DNA of 64,000 bases from Sycobia sp. Sy_11 (Eukaryota > Arthropoda > Insecta > Hymenoptera > Epichrysomallidae), in the NCBI GenBank assembly GCA_018907035.1, contig JACCIC010000291.1:423575-487574 (forward strand). The letters are read 5' to 3'. Positions 60,757 through 64,000 of this stretch are shown one piece after another. A model generated the notes under the pieces. It ran no database searches and was not told where the DNA came from. It saw nothing but the letters and a program-made list of their open reading frames with translations. Both the position numbers and the translations under genes were made by a program. Every line of letters starts with the position of its first letter. Position 1 is the first letter of the stretch.

Positions 60757-63634
60757 ACACACACACACACAATCACACGCGCGCACACACACACACGCGC
60801 GTGCGTTTTTTTCTTCTATGAAGATTTATACTGTTACATCGGGTAGAAGATTAAAATGTATAACAACTGGAAAATAAAAATTATATACACTTTATTATTT
60901 TTTTATTTGATTTATTCAATGCCGTTTTATAACTTCTGAATGATTGTTCTGCATTAATCAAAGAATATTGACTTAGATTTATAATTTCAAGATCAAATTT
61001 ATTAAAAAGGCACTCATATGCTGTTTATTAATAATATTTGTTACAAAATTATACAATATCATATTATTCTAACTAATACTATTTATAATTTATGGTACGT
61101 CGTTTTAGAAAAATATTTTACTCCCTCCCTTGGCTCTTCCTCTCCAATTATGTCAAAAGTACTTTTAGAAACTCTTGATGTTACTTTATATTATAGATGT
61201 TGCTTGAAATGCTTAGTTACAGCTACTGAACATTACTGTTTGTCTAATTTCTCCTTATTAAAATTTGAGTTGATTACCACCAAAATATTGATTTTTAATA
61301 TATATGGACTGATTTTAATTTTTATATTAGAGAATTTCAAATGTTTAAATTTTGAATAGAGCGTAAGAAGCAAATCTATACAATAGTGAATATTCACATT
61401 TTTATTTAGTATATTTATATCCACATCTACTGCATTACTTCACAAGTTTTTATAAGCAATATCCTTTTAAGTGTCCGAATTGAAAAGCAGCGTGACTAAT
61501 AGTATTACTAAATATTAATTTTTTTATGGTCAAGTCAAAACTACTGTTTATGACTGCCAAATAACATATTCGTTTTTAATTCATATTGGAGAACACTAAA
61601 ATTTCATTGGCAAATGTCCGAAATACTTTTTACAAGCTTTATATATTTAAGCGGAATAAAATTAATCGTGTTTGTAACTGTGGGCCATTCACTTGAACAT
61701 TTTTTAGTATATGCTCAAATAAAAAGGTGTGTATTTGATCATATGTGGTTCATTGGGCATAATCAGAGTTTTTATTTAAAAATTAACCTTTTGAATCGCA
61801 CGCCTATAAGAGTTCATTTTAAAAATACAGGGTAGAATTTTATTCGTAAAATAAACATATCACCTATTCGCTCGTTTGGCAAATGCATTGGACACATGCA
61901 GATTACTGAAAATCCGATATTTAAATTATACTATATATAATTTTTCTGTAGCGTTTGCGTTATATTTCATCGTTCTTCTTTGCGAATCTACAATTGAATT
62001 AATAAATTTTTACTAGTTTTTTCATTACGTCACACGCACTGCAAAGAAATGAGCACTGTACCGGCCTCATTAATTTTTTAAAATTAGTTTCACTTTCTTA
62101 ATCGCATTAAAAATGTCTGAAGATTTAAAAGGTTAGTCAAGCACGCTGAATCGAATTGGAATATAAATTGTATTACTACACATCTCACGATTACAAATTT
62201 TGTAAAAATATAAACATCTTCGAGCCCTACCTATATAAGAGCGAATAGTTTTATCCGCAATATTAAAGAAAGCTTATTACTGAAAAACAACTATTCTTTA
62301 GATGCAGCATGCATCTTCATTGCATCTGAAATGTTTGAAAGTGTCGTTACTTACCATACGAAAATGAATATAAATTTACACGCATAAAATGTATTTCAAA
62401 AGTTGACTTTATACGTCACATTAGTTCGCGTTCTAGAAATTAAGTCTTGACCATTGTTATGAAAAATTCCCCTGCCACGGCCTGGCGATTAATTTAATCG
62501 TCGACCGACGCGTGTGTGACCGCGCGTTAAAGAACCTTACGCCCAATAATAAAAAGGGTCGACGAGCGCGAAATTCTTCTCCGCAGTCCCCGTCGAGGCT
62601 TGCGCAAATCCCGACCCAGCCGGTGAGACGATAAGGAGATAGACGCGTCGCGTCGTTTCCTCCCCACCGCCCCCTACTTAACCGACCGTTTCACTTTTAC
62701 AGCGGCGCCGAGCGAGGAGCGAAGATTCTTCTCGTTCCACGAGTGGGGGATATCGGTGTACGAGCCGTCCGCCTGCCGATTGTACCATCAAATTAAGTCG
62801 ACGGACATTATACCCGGGACGCAGGTATGCTTGGAAACTTTCCATTAACCCCCTTACCCCACGACCGCCACCTCAACGTCACCCTCACCCTCGTCAAAAC
62901 ACGCCTTTATCTATCCCAGTTTCACTTATGCTGATTGCGCGATGATGACAAATGAAATGTTTATGGAAATGCAAACAATATATATATATAACGAAAAATT
63001 ACGATTCAACCTGATTATCTTAAATACGAACCGTGCACGATATCTACTTATCTTTTATAAAAGCTGCTCAGCTCTGCAGTAAGAAACTTTTGTCCCATTC
63101 GTTTAATGGATTTTTTAAATTGCCCTCCTTTTGAAAGCGCGAAGAAAAACCGCAATGTGGACAAATGAAATCTTGAATGTCTCTTACGACCCGGTAGATA
63201 TAATTAAAATGCAGATAAGATGTTTAAAATTACGTTATTAATAAGACAATGTAATACATAAAAAATTAACTATTATTATGCATTGTCTATTATTATACAA
63301 TGAAAGTTCTTTTTATTAAAAAATTCGTATTTGCATCCTCTTTTTGTAATACAATCTTAGTAATATTTCCATTCTATATACATAAACATAAAATTTCCCA
63401 TCAAGCATAATGAAAATGTCCGGAATTAAGTCTAATACTACTCAAATTATGAACTTACTTGTGTATAAAAGATATTTCAATTGCATTGATTCGTAGGAAT
63501 ATGTTTGCGCTGAAAAAGGAGTGCCTTGTTCGTGGGGTCGAGCGATCAATGTGGCCAACCGCTACGTGTACGTATCGCAGCCAGAAAAGGATCGCATCCT
63601 CATCATTAGTAAAGTTCAAATGGTTGTCGTTGAC
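19013..63634 (+). CDS. FSTL5: Follistatin-related protein 5-like gene, 9 exons, partial at both ends
   Basis: Nine exons on the + strand join into 579 codons without a stop; every junction keeps phase (1,1,0,1,0,1,1,0) and uses GT-AG. Domains in residues of the joined fragment: N-terminal linker 1-55, follistatin/Kazal module with ten cysteines 58-126, basic Pro-rich linker 130-205, EF-hand loops 236-247 and 274-285, Ig domain 1 about 300-388, Ig domain 2 about 394-486, and the start of the conserved C-terminal region from about 499. This order is that of FSTL4/FSTL5, which are secreted extracellular glycoproteins; insect orthologues are usually named FSTL5, and I cannot separate 4 from 5 here. 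The signal-peptide exon is not identified and the 3' exons lie beyond the window. Exons are far richer in GC than the introns, whose sizes are about 9.7, 16.8, 1.3, 2.6, 1.9, 1.2, 8.8 and 0.7 kb. Confidence 0.95.
19188..19234. repeat. (TA)n next to the exon A splice donor
   Basis: About 23 units starting nine bases after the GT of the donor. A cloverleaf or hairpin of this tract could mask the 5' splice site. Confidence 0.95.
21382..21425. repeat. (TA)n microsatellite
   Basis: About 22 units in intron 1. Confidence 0.95.
22560..22915. promoter_or_regulatory. Isolated CpG-rich island in intron 1
   Basis: A short GC-rich block in very AT-rich DNA, starting ATGGCGGCGCCCGTG with an initiator-like TCAGTAGACGCGCG (about 22626). 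It precedes the decayed LINE by about 0.6-0.9 kb, so it could be what is left of that element's 5' UTR, where LINEs of this clade carry internal promoters, or an independent island. Frames are open on both strands with no recognisable protein. Confidence 0.3.
22916..23499. other. Sequence just upstream of the LINE relic
   Basis: AT-rich with A-runs (23170-23190) and CAATCTCTGGGCAG near 23043. It may be the 5' untranslated and early gag part of the decayed LINE, but no protein similarity is clear here. Confidence 0.4.
23500..25390 (+). pseudogene. Decayed Jockey-clade LINE retrotransposon
   Basis: Fragments of both LINE ORFs occur in order but in shifting frames with many stops. The gag-like part has DKPPLIVENFTG (about 23600) and a knuckle-type VQCVNC (24054-24071). 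The ORF2 start and endonuclease part has MAGLKLNYNKL (about 24409), YNIRRNDKNN, then after a frameshift GGGAALLIKKNILHNI (about 24642) and LTIVCIM. The reverse-transcriptase thumb and C-terminal part has YKKMDLQINPGKCATILFR (about 24895), GLDDLRRFNAHINLQL (about 25060) and LLRPILIYSYPN (about 25197). The core RT with its catalytic motif seems deleted near 24810-24850. The element is dead. Its 5' end is uncertain and could reach back toward 22.6 or 23.1 kb. Confidence 0.8.
25391..26099. other. Intron 1 AT-rich DNA
   Basis: Plain AT-rich DNA with (CT)n at 25918-25944. No gene or further LINE similarity is clear. Confidence 0.6.
26100..26930. promoter_or_regulatory. CpG-rich, GA/CT-repeat-flanked island: candidate internal promoter
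   Basis: A (GA)n block at 26106-26126, a CpG-rich C/T-rich stretch (26380-26550) and a (CT)n block of about 30 units (26712-26772), then CGCTCGCTCACGGGG and GACGCGCGC. The arrangement resembles GAGA-rich insect promoters. It is 2-2.7 kb upstream of the Kazal exon, so an alternative start of the FSTL5-like gene is conceivable. No start codon and donor pair with suitable phase was found. Confidence 0.3.
26712..26772. repeat. (CT)n microsatellite
   Basis: About 30 units within the candidate internal promoter island. Confidence 0.95.
26931..28885. other. Intron 1 DNA before the Kazal exon
   Basis: AT-rich with short (TA)n tracts at 28205-28221, 28436-28476 and 28802-28824 and a C10 run followed by A10 (about 28683-28710). 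No gene seen. Confidence 0.6.
28886..29107 (+). CDS. FSTL5: FSTL5-like exon B: follistatin/Kazal module
   Basis: The acceptor is TTTCCGCGCAG at 28885 and the donor GTGAGA at 29108; the 222-bp exon starts and ends in phase 1. It holds a complete ten-cysteine follistatin module: C58, C63, C69, C80 and C82, then the Kazal part with C86, C94, C105, C112 and C126 and the Kazal signature PVCASDG...Y.NHCELHRAAC. In this family the module is an extracellular protein-binding domain of the kind that binds TGF-beta ligands in follistatin; whether FSTL5 does so is not settled. The exon is about 65% GC or more. A run of thirteen C residues lies about 43 bases past the donor. Confidence 0.97.
29399..29530 (+). 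repeat. tRNA-Ser-like relic or SINE head
   Basis: TGGTTAAGGC at about 29404-29413 resembles the A box of tRNA-Ser. It is followed by an anticodon-arm-like segment with loop CTGCTAA (GCT anticodon; stem GCGGT/AACGC with one mismatch) and, after an over-long spacer, a B-box-like GGGCTCGAATCTCC at 29515-29528. Spacing is too long for a tRNA, so this would be a degenerate tRNA or a tRNA-derived SINE. No target-site duplication was found. It lies in intron 2 just after exon B. Confidence 0.35.
29531..31730. other. Intron 2, first part
   Basis: AT-rich DNA. A frame runs to 29740 from within the tRNA-Ser-like relic and has no recognisable domain. Nothing else is seen up to the tRNA-Tyr terminator. 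Confidence 0.6.
31731..31739 (-). terminator. Pol III T9 terminator of tRNA-Tyr
   Basis: Nine A residues on the + strand give nine T residues on the minus strand directly after the discriminator base, a standard RNA polymerase III terminator. Confidence 0.9.
31740..31833 (-). tRNA. tRNA-Tyr(GTA) with 21-nt intron
   Basis: Read on the minus strand this begins CCTTCGATAGCTCAGTTGG and folds as a complete cloverleaf: 7-bp acceptor CCTTCGA/TCGAAGG, D arm GCTC/GAGC, anticodon stem GTGGA/TCCAT with loop CTGTAGA (anticodon GTA), and T arm GCTGG-TTCAAAT-CCGGC. A and B boxes are intact. The mature length without intron is 73 nt including discriminator A. The intron sits after position 37, the standard place for eukaryotic tRNA-Tyr. 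The gene lies antisense inside FSTL5-like intron 2 and has a paired copy 11.4 kb away. Confidence 0.97.
31776..31796 (-). other. tRNA-Tyr intron, 21 nt
   Basis: On the minus strand the intron separates ...CTGTAG from ATCCATAGG, between positions 37 and 38. It starts TCGG and ends GGAT. Compared with the second copy it differs in length by one and at several bases, while the mature parts are identical. Confidence 0.9.
31834..32652. other. Intron 2 between tRNA-Tyr and foldback
   Basis: AT-rich DNA immediately 5' of the tRNA gene on the minus strand. No TATA-like element could be singled out in such AT-rich flank, and no gene seen. Confidence 0.6.
32653..33152. repeat. Foldback element, 217-bp arms (repeat family copy 2)
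   Basis: Two 217-bp arms, 32653-32869 and 32904-33120, are reverse complements with no gaps and roughly ten mismatches, around a 34-nt loop. The arms contain GACAGTCAGACTGTCC and GTAGACTAATCTGAAAATAA. Outside the right arm is the family tail AGCAGTCGAC...AAGTACAATT (33131-33152), which is not mirrored on the left. The transcript would fold into a very stable long hairpin. It lies in FSTL5-like intron 2, about 0.8 kb from a tRNA-Tyr gene. Confidence 0.9.
33509..33562. repeat. (AC)n microsatellite
   Basis: About 27 units. Confidence 0.95.
33890..33938. repeat. (CT)n microsatellite
   Basis: About 24 units with C-rich flanks. Confidence 0.95.
34214..34267. repeat. (TA)n microsatellite
   Basis: About 27 units. 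Confidence 0.95.
35480..35557. repeat. (TG)n/(TA)n microsatellite, longest TA tract
   Basis: GTGTGTGTATATGTATATATG leads into about 30 TA units. Confidence 0.9.
36126..36173. repeat. (TA)n microsatellite
   Basis: About 24 units. Confidence 0.95.
37551..37642. repeat. Compound (TACA)n(TA)n(CA)n(TA)n microsatellite
   Basis: Four related motifs in series, ending TACACACG. Confidence 0.9.
38364..38404. repeat. (AAT)n microsatellite
   Basis: About 13 units. Confidence 0.95.
38690..38860. other. Short GC-rich patch
   Basis: About 150 bp of GC-rich DNA (CGTCGCGTACGCTGCCGCGG, CCGCCGCGGCCGC) just before repeat family copy 3. No gene seen. Confidence 0.3.
38935..39182 (+). repeat. Repeat family copy 3, single arm
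   Basis: Matches the right half of the foldback at 32904-33152: TTAGTCTACGGGGGTGA, ACAAGGACAGTCTGACTATC, then an A/T-rich part expanded into (TTTTA)/(TTTA) repeats (about 39000-39100), then GACTGTAAGACCAATAAAAA and the tail GCAGTCGAC...AAGTACAATT ending near 39180. It has no opposing arm, which shows that the hairpin of copy 2 is built from two inverted units of this sequence. Confidence 0.8.
39183..40499. other. Intron 2 DNA
   Basis: Lys/Phe-rich frames only. (CT)n 39739-39761 and (TA)n 39793-39832. No gene seen. Confidence 0.6.
40500..40940 (-). promoter_or_regulatory. CpG-rich island with minus-strand splice donor: candidate exon
   Basis: On the minus strand an open frame from ATG 40856 runs through HECRGARAHENYDNCPYPQK and PKKR to a strong donor CGAG|GTAAGT (exon end 40667). 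A possible acceptor CTACAG lies about 105 bp upstream. The composition just before the donor is less low-complexity than the rest. It could be a first exon of an antisense or nested gene in FSTL5-like intron 2, coding or not. No matching downstream exon was found. Confidence 0.3.
41320..41364. repeat. (CG)n(TG)n microsatellite
   Basis: CGCGCGCGCGCG followed by about 17 GT units; Z-DNA-prone. Confidence 0.9.
42034..42076. repeat. (TA)n microsatellite
   Basis: About 21 units. Confidence 0.95.
43134..43142 (-). terminator. Pol III T9 terminator of second tRNA-Tyr
   Basis: Nine A residues on the + strand (T9 on the minus strand) directly follow the discriminator base of the tRNA. Confidence 0.9.
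43143..43237 (-). tRNA. tRNA-Tyr(GTA) with 22-nt intron, second copy
   Basis: The same tRNA as at 31740-31833, in the same minus orientation. The two mature 73-nt parts look identical by eye, with the same acceptor, D, anticodon and T arms. The 22-nt intron between positions 37 and 38 has diverged. The gene also lies in FSTL5-like intron 2, about 2.6 kb upstream of exon C. Flanks outside the gene and terminator differ from the other copy, so the pair is not a recent large duplication. Confidence 0.97.
43179..43200 (-). other. tRNA-Tyr intron, 22 nt
   Basis: On the minus strand the intron starts TCGG and ends CAGAT, located after anticodon position 37. The A/T-rich middle differs from the 21-nt intron of the first copy. 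Confidence 0.9.
43864..43910. repeat. (AAT)n microsatellite
   Basis: About 15 units. Confidence 0.95.
44136..44210. repeat. (TA)n then (GA)n microsatellite
   Basis: About 25 TA units, GGAGG, then about 10 GA units. Confidence 0.9.
44473..44527. repeat. (TA)n microsatellite
   Basis: About 27 units. Confidence 0.95.
45873..46099 (+). CDS. FSTL5: FSTL5-like exon C: basic, proline-rich linker
   Basis: The acceptor is CACCCACACAG at 45872 after a long T/C tract; the donor is GTGAGA at 46100. The 227-bp exon enters in phase 1 and leaves in phase 0. It encodes a low-complexity linker: an Ala-rich start, a Pro/Thr stretch (TPPAPTPKK), an Arg/Gly-rich part (TGRREGRGPPPRGK), then an acidic tract NYVEDNNYELDDCSAQEYEIMK that leads toward the EF-hands. 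The RRxxR-like basic stretch could be a protease site, but this is inference. A (TA)n tract starts about 65 bases past the donor. Confidence 0.9.
46100..47363. other. FSTL5-like intron 3
   Basis: (TA)n at 46165-46217 near the donor, and a near-perfect palindrome TAGCCCCTAAATTAGGGGCTA (47096-47116; 10-bp arms, one central base). No gene. Confidence 0.7.
46165..46217. repeat. (TA)n near the exon C splice donor
   Basis: About 26 units, 65 bases past the donor. Confidence 0.95.
47364..47631 (+). CDS. FSTL5: FSTL5-like exon D: EF-hand pair
   Basis: The acceptor is CATCCGTCAG at 47363 and the donor GTAAGG at 47632; 268 bp, entering in phase 0 and leaving in phase 1. It contains two canonical calcium-binding loops. 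The first is DRNSNGNLERDE (residues 236-247; D1, N3, N5, G6, L8, E12), the second DTDRDGRLNINE (274-285; D1, D3, D5, G6, L8, E12). All coordinating positions are present, so calcium binding is expected. Reading on past the donor would give an intron-encoded tail ending at 47708, which I regard as a read-through artefact. Confidence 0.97.
47632..50190. other. FSTL5-like intron 4
   Basis: AT-rich with one long (TA)n tract at 48838-48893. Pyrimidine-rich from about 49960 toward the acceptor. No gene. Confidence 0.7.
48838..48893. repeat. (TA)n microsatellite
   Basis: About 28 units in intron 4. Confidence 0.95.
50191..50351 (+). CDS. FSTL5: FSTL5-like exon E: first half of Ig domain 1
   Basis: The acceptor is GGCGCTGCAG at 50190 and the donor GTAAGG at 50352; 161 bp, entering phase 1 and leaving phase 0. 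The encoded SVSVVSLDKNLEIN leads into RVGDNVEIKCDVTG with the first Ig cysteine C322, followed by the core tryptophan in PLVWRRY (W334). The second half of this Ig fold, with the partner cysteine, is on the next exon, so the domain is split by a phase-0 intron. Confidence 0.95.
50352..53553. other. FSTL5-like introns 5 and 6 (around exon F)
   Basis: Plain AT-rich introns, 50352-52230 and 52355-53553. A B-box-like GGGTTCAATTTC at about 53459 has no partner A box. No gene besides exon F. Confidence 0.6.
52231..52354 (+). CDS. FSTL5: FSTL5-like exon F: second half of Ig domain 1
   Basis: The acceptor is CTTTTTTGCAG at 52230, directly after an A12 run, and the donor is GTGAGT at 52355; 124 bp, phase 0 in and 1 out. 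It encodes IRIFNDGSLYLTRVQL and HAGNYTCHA with the second Ig cysteine C372 in the usual YxC motif. NYT (N369) is an N-glycosylation sequon next to the disulphide. Confidence 0.95.
53554..53862 (+). CDS. FSTL5: FSTL5-like exon G: Ig domain 2
   Basis: The acceptor is TCGTCAATTCAG at 53553 and the donor GTGAGT at 53863; 309 bp, phase 1 to phase 1. One exon encodes a whole I-set-like Ig domain: EEATMHCHVVGEP with C413, VEWLKNDE with W425, and the F-strand DTGAYMCQA with C469. NGT at N450 is a possible glycosylation site. It ends with ISSLVVQEQPTP, the conserved exit from the second Ig domain in this family. Confidence 0.97.
53863..54398. other. FSTL5-like intron 7, before the SINE
   Basis: Mixed AT-rich sequence. 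No gene. Confidence 0.6.
54411..54598 (-). mobile_element. tRNA-derived SINE with 12-bp target-site duplication
   Basis: On the minus strand the 188-bp insert starts TTGAGGCCTACGATGGCTCG, with an A-box-like TGGCTCGATAGCTAGAGCG and, about 40 bases on, a B box GAGTTCAAATCCC. The body ends in an A-rich tail. It is bounded by perfect copies of TATAAGAATTTT at 54399-54410 and 54599-54610, as expected for LINE-mediated retroposition. The tRNA-like head does not fold as a functional cloverleaf (acceptor arms do not pair), so it is a SINE and not a tRNA gene. It sits antisense in FSTL5-like intron 7. Confidence 0.85.
54701..54752. repeat. (TA)n microsatellite
   Basis: About 26 units in intron 7, about 90 bp from the SINE. 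Confidence 0.95.
55845..55890. repeat. (TA)n microsatellite
   Basis: About 22 units in intron 7; a (GA)n block at 55653-55687 precedes it. Confidence 0.95.
56787..57720 (-). pseudogene. Possible decayed coding relic, unidentified
   Basis: On the minus strand several protein-like stretches occur in order but in different frames: ENLGEFKVGEADLRQLRDRV (about 57700-57630), EEALAMAYAYYVSTIPYVW (about 57600-57540), RLNELASHKLLKTSGGFVEK (about 57270-57210), then an 84-codon frame from 57041 to 56787 with MSSMRREASDEADLEIY and CPSC. Stops and shifts separate them. This resembles a decayed insertion in FSTL5-like intron 7. I cannot name it, and microsatellites are lacking across it, unlike its flanks. 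Confidence 0.25.
60461..60505. repeat. (GA)n microsatellite
   Basis: About 22 units, preceded by (GAA)n. Confidence 0.95.
60704..60800. repeat. Compound (AC)n microsatellite
   Basis: About 24 AC units, then interrupted AC and GCGC stretches. Confidence 0.95.
62703..62824 (+). CDS. FSTL5: FSTL5-like exon H: start of C-terminal domain
   Basis: The acceptor is CACTTTTACAG at 62702 and the donor GTATGC at 62825; 122 bp, phase 1 to phase 0. It encodes an acidic/basic hinge, then FFSFHEWGISVYEPSACRLY and the segment ending IIPGTQ, which opens the large conserved C-terminal region of FSTL4/5 proteins. The intron before it is 8.8 kb and carries a SINE. Confidence 0.93.
62825..63496. other. FSTL5-like intron 8
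   Basis: Shortest intron seen (672 bp), AT-rich. Contains no gene or repeat worth naming. Confidence 0.8.
63497..63634 (+). CDS. FSTL5: FSTL5-like exon I: C-terminal domain, continues outside
   Basis: The acceptor is TTGATTCGTAG at 63496 and the donor GTAAGC at 63635; 138 bp, 46 codons in phase 0. The sequence EYVCAEKGVPCSWGRAINVA followed by RYVYVSQPEKDRILII is typical of the repeat-rich, probably propeller-like C-terminal domain of the family. The rest of that domain must lie beyond position 64000. A polymorphic-looking CT-repeat block starts about 40 bases after the donor. Confidence 0.95.
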
Positions 63635-63669
63635 GTAAGCATAAGATAAATCTTCGAATTACCCATTCA

Positions 63670-63704
<35 letters not shown>

Positions 63705-63751
63705 TAGCGATAGCGATACGCGATATTATAGAAAGAGTCTTAGGTCTCTCT

Positions 63752-63791
<40 letters not shown>

Positions 63792-63823
63792 CCTCTCTCT
63801 CTCCCTCTCTCTCTCGCTCTCTC
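63670..63823. repeat. Interrupted (CT)n block after exon I
   Basis: Several CT tracts (63670-63701, 63746-63786, then CT with CCCT and CGCT interruptions) start about 36 bases after the exon I donor. Confidence 0.95.
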
Positions 63824-63908
63824 TTCTTTATTTTTTGAAAAAAATCAATCATTCATGATCAATCGTCACTGAAAATCAATCATGTTTGATCTTCACGCAA
63901 TCATCTTT

Positions 63909-64000
63909 TAACCTTTAGACTGCCGAAATGGCTCATATATGAGCCACCTGTGACCTTAACAGCTACTCTAGAGATATGAGGTGTTTTTATGTATAAATTT
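63909..64000 (+). mobile_element. Probable piggyBac-like element terminus, continues outside
   Basis: TTAA at 63909-63912 is followed by CCTTTAGACTGCCGAAA and the perfect 18-bp palindrome TGGCTCATATATGAGCCA (63930-63947). TTAA target sites, termini starting with CCY and a nearby GGCTCA/TGAGCC palindrome are features I associate with piggyBac-superfamily transposons and their MITEs. Only about 90 bp are in the window, so autonomy and the other end cannot be judged. Confidence 0.5.

Larger units (their letters stand above)
57721..62702. other. FSTL5-like intron 7, last part
   Basis: Mostly AT-rich DNA. (GA)n at 60461-60505 and a compound (AC)n at 60704-60800. The final 250 bp before exon H is CpG-rich with a pyrimidine tract. 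Frames at 61018-61359 and 61614-61835 are Leu/Phe/Ile-rich with no recognised family. Confidence 0.6.

Noticed and set aside
61018..61835. Two + strand frames of 113 and 73 codons near 61-62 kb
   Set aside because: Leu/Ile/Phe-rich composition expected from AT-rich DNA, no recognisable motif, and located inside an intron of the FSTL5-like gene.
1..64000. CRISPR arrays, rRNA genes, bacterial operons or prophage
   Set aside because: Nothing with regular spacer-repeat structure, no rRNA motifs, and the intron-rich gene structure is animal.

Overview
The window looks like a stretch of an insect nuclear genome, most likely a hymenopteran such as a small parasitoid wasp. That placement is an inference from the overall style: very AT-rich DNA dense with (TA)n, (CT/GA)n and (AC)n microsatellites, broken by short CpG-rich islands, with GC-rich coding exons separated by large introns. 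Bacterial gene organisation, rRNA and CRISPR arrays are absent.

One protein-coding gene dominates: a follistatin-related protein 5 (FSTL5/FSTL4-type) gene on the + strand. Nine coding exons can be placed with consensus splice sites and uninterrupted phase (19013-19178, 28886-29107, 45873-46099, 47364-47631, 50191-50351, 52231-52354, 53554-53862, 62703-62824, 63497-63634). Joined, they give 579 codons with no stop. In order they encode a linker, a ten-cysteine follistatin/Kazal domain, a basic proline-rich linker, two canonical EF-hands, two Ig domains and the start of the large C-terminal domain. The gene is incomplete at both ends: no signal-peptide exon was recognised upstream of 19013, and the C-terminal domain continues past the window.

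The first 19 kb holds no secure gene. It contains GC-rich islands (about 2.5, 4.7, 6.6, 9.4, 11.2, 13.1 and 15.6 kb) that could be promoters or enhancers, many microsatellites, one copy of an unclassified repeat, an inverted repeat around a (TA)n tract, a perfect 20-bp hairpin, and two weak convergent coding relics near 14.2-14.97 kb.

Intron 1 (19.2-28.9 kb) carries a decayed Jockey-like LINE and a CpG-rich, CT-repeat-flanked island that could be an internal promoter. Intron 2 (29.1-45.9 kb) carries two intact antisense tRNA-Tyr(GTA) genes, each with a small intron and a T9 terminator, a 217-bp-arm foldback element, a third copy of the same repeat family, and a GC-rich island with a minus-strand splice donor. 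Intron 7 (53.9-62.7 kb) has a tRNA-derived SINE with a perfect 12-bp target-site duplication and a possible minus-strand coding relic. The right edge has a probable piggyBac-like terminus (TTAA followed by an 18-bp palindrome).

No clearly new biological system was found. The most useful observations are the exon structure of the FSTL5-like gene, the nested tRNA-Tyr pair, the foldback repeat family, the SINE, and the candidate exon or promoter islands.
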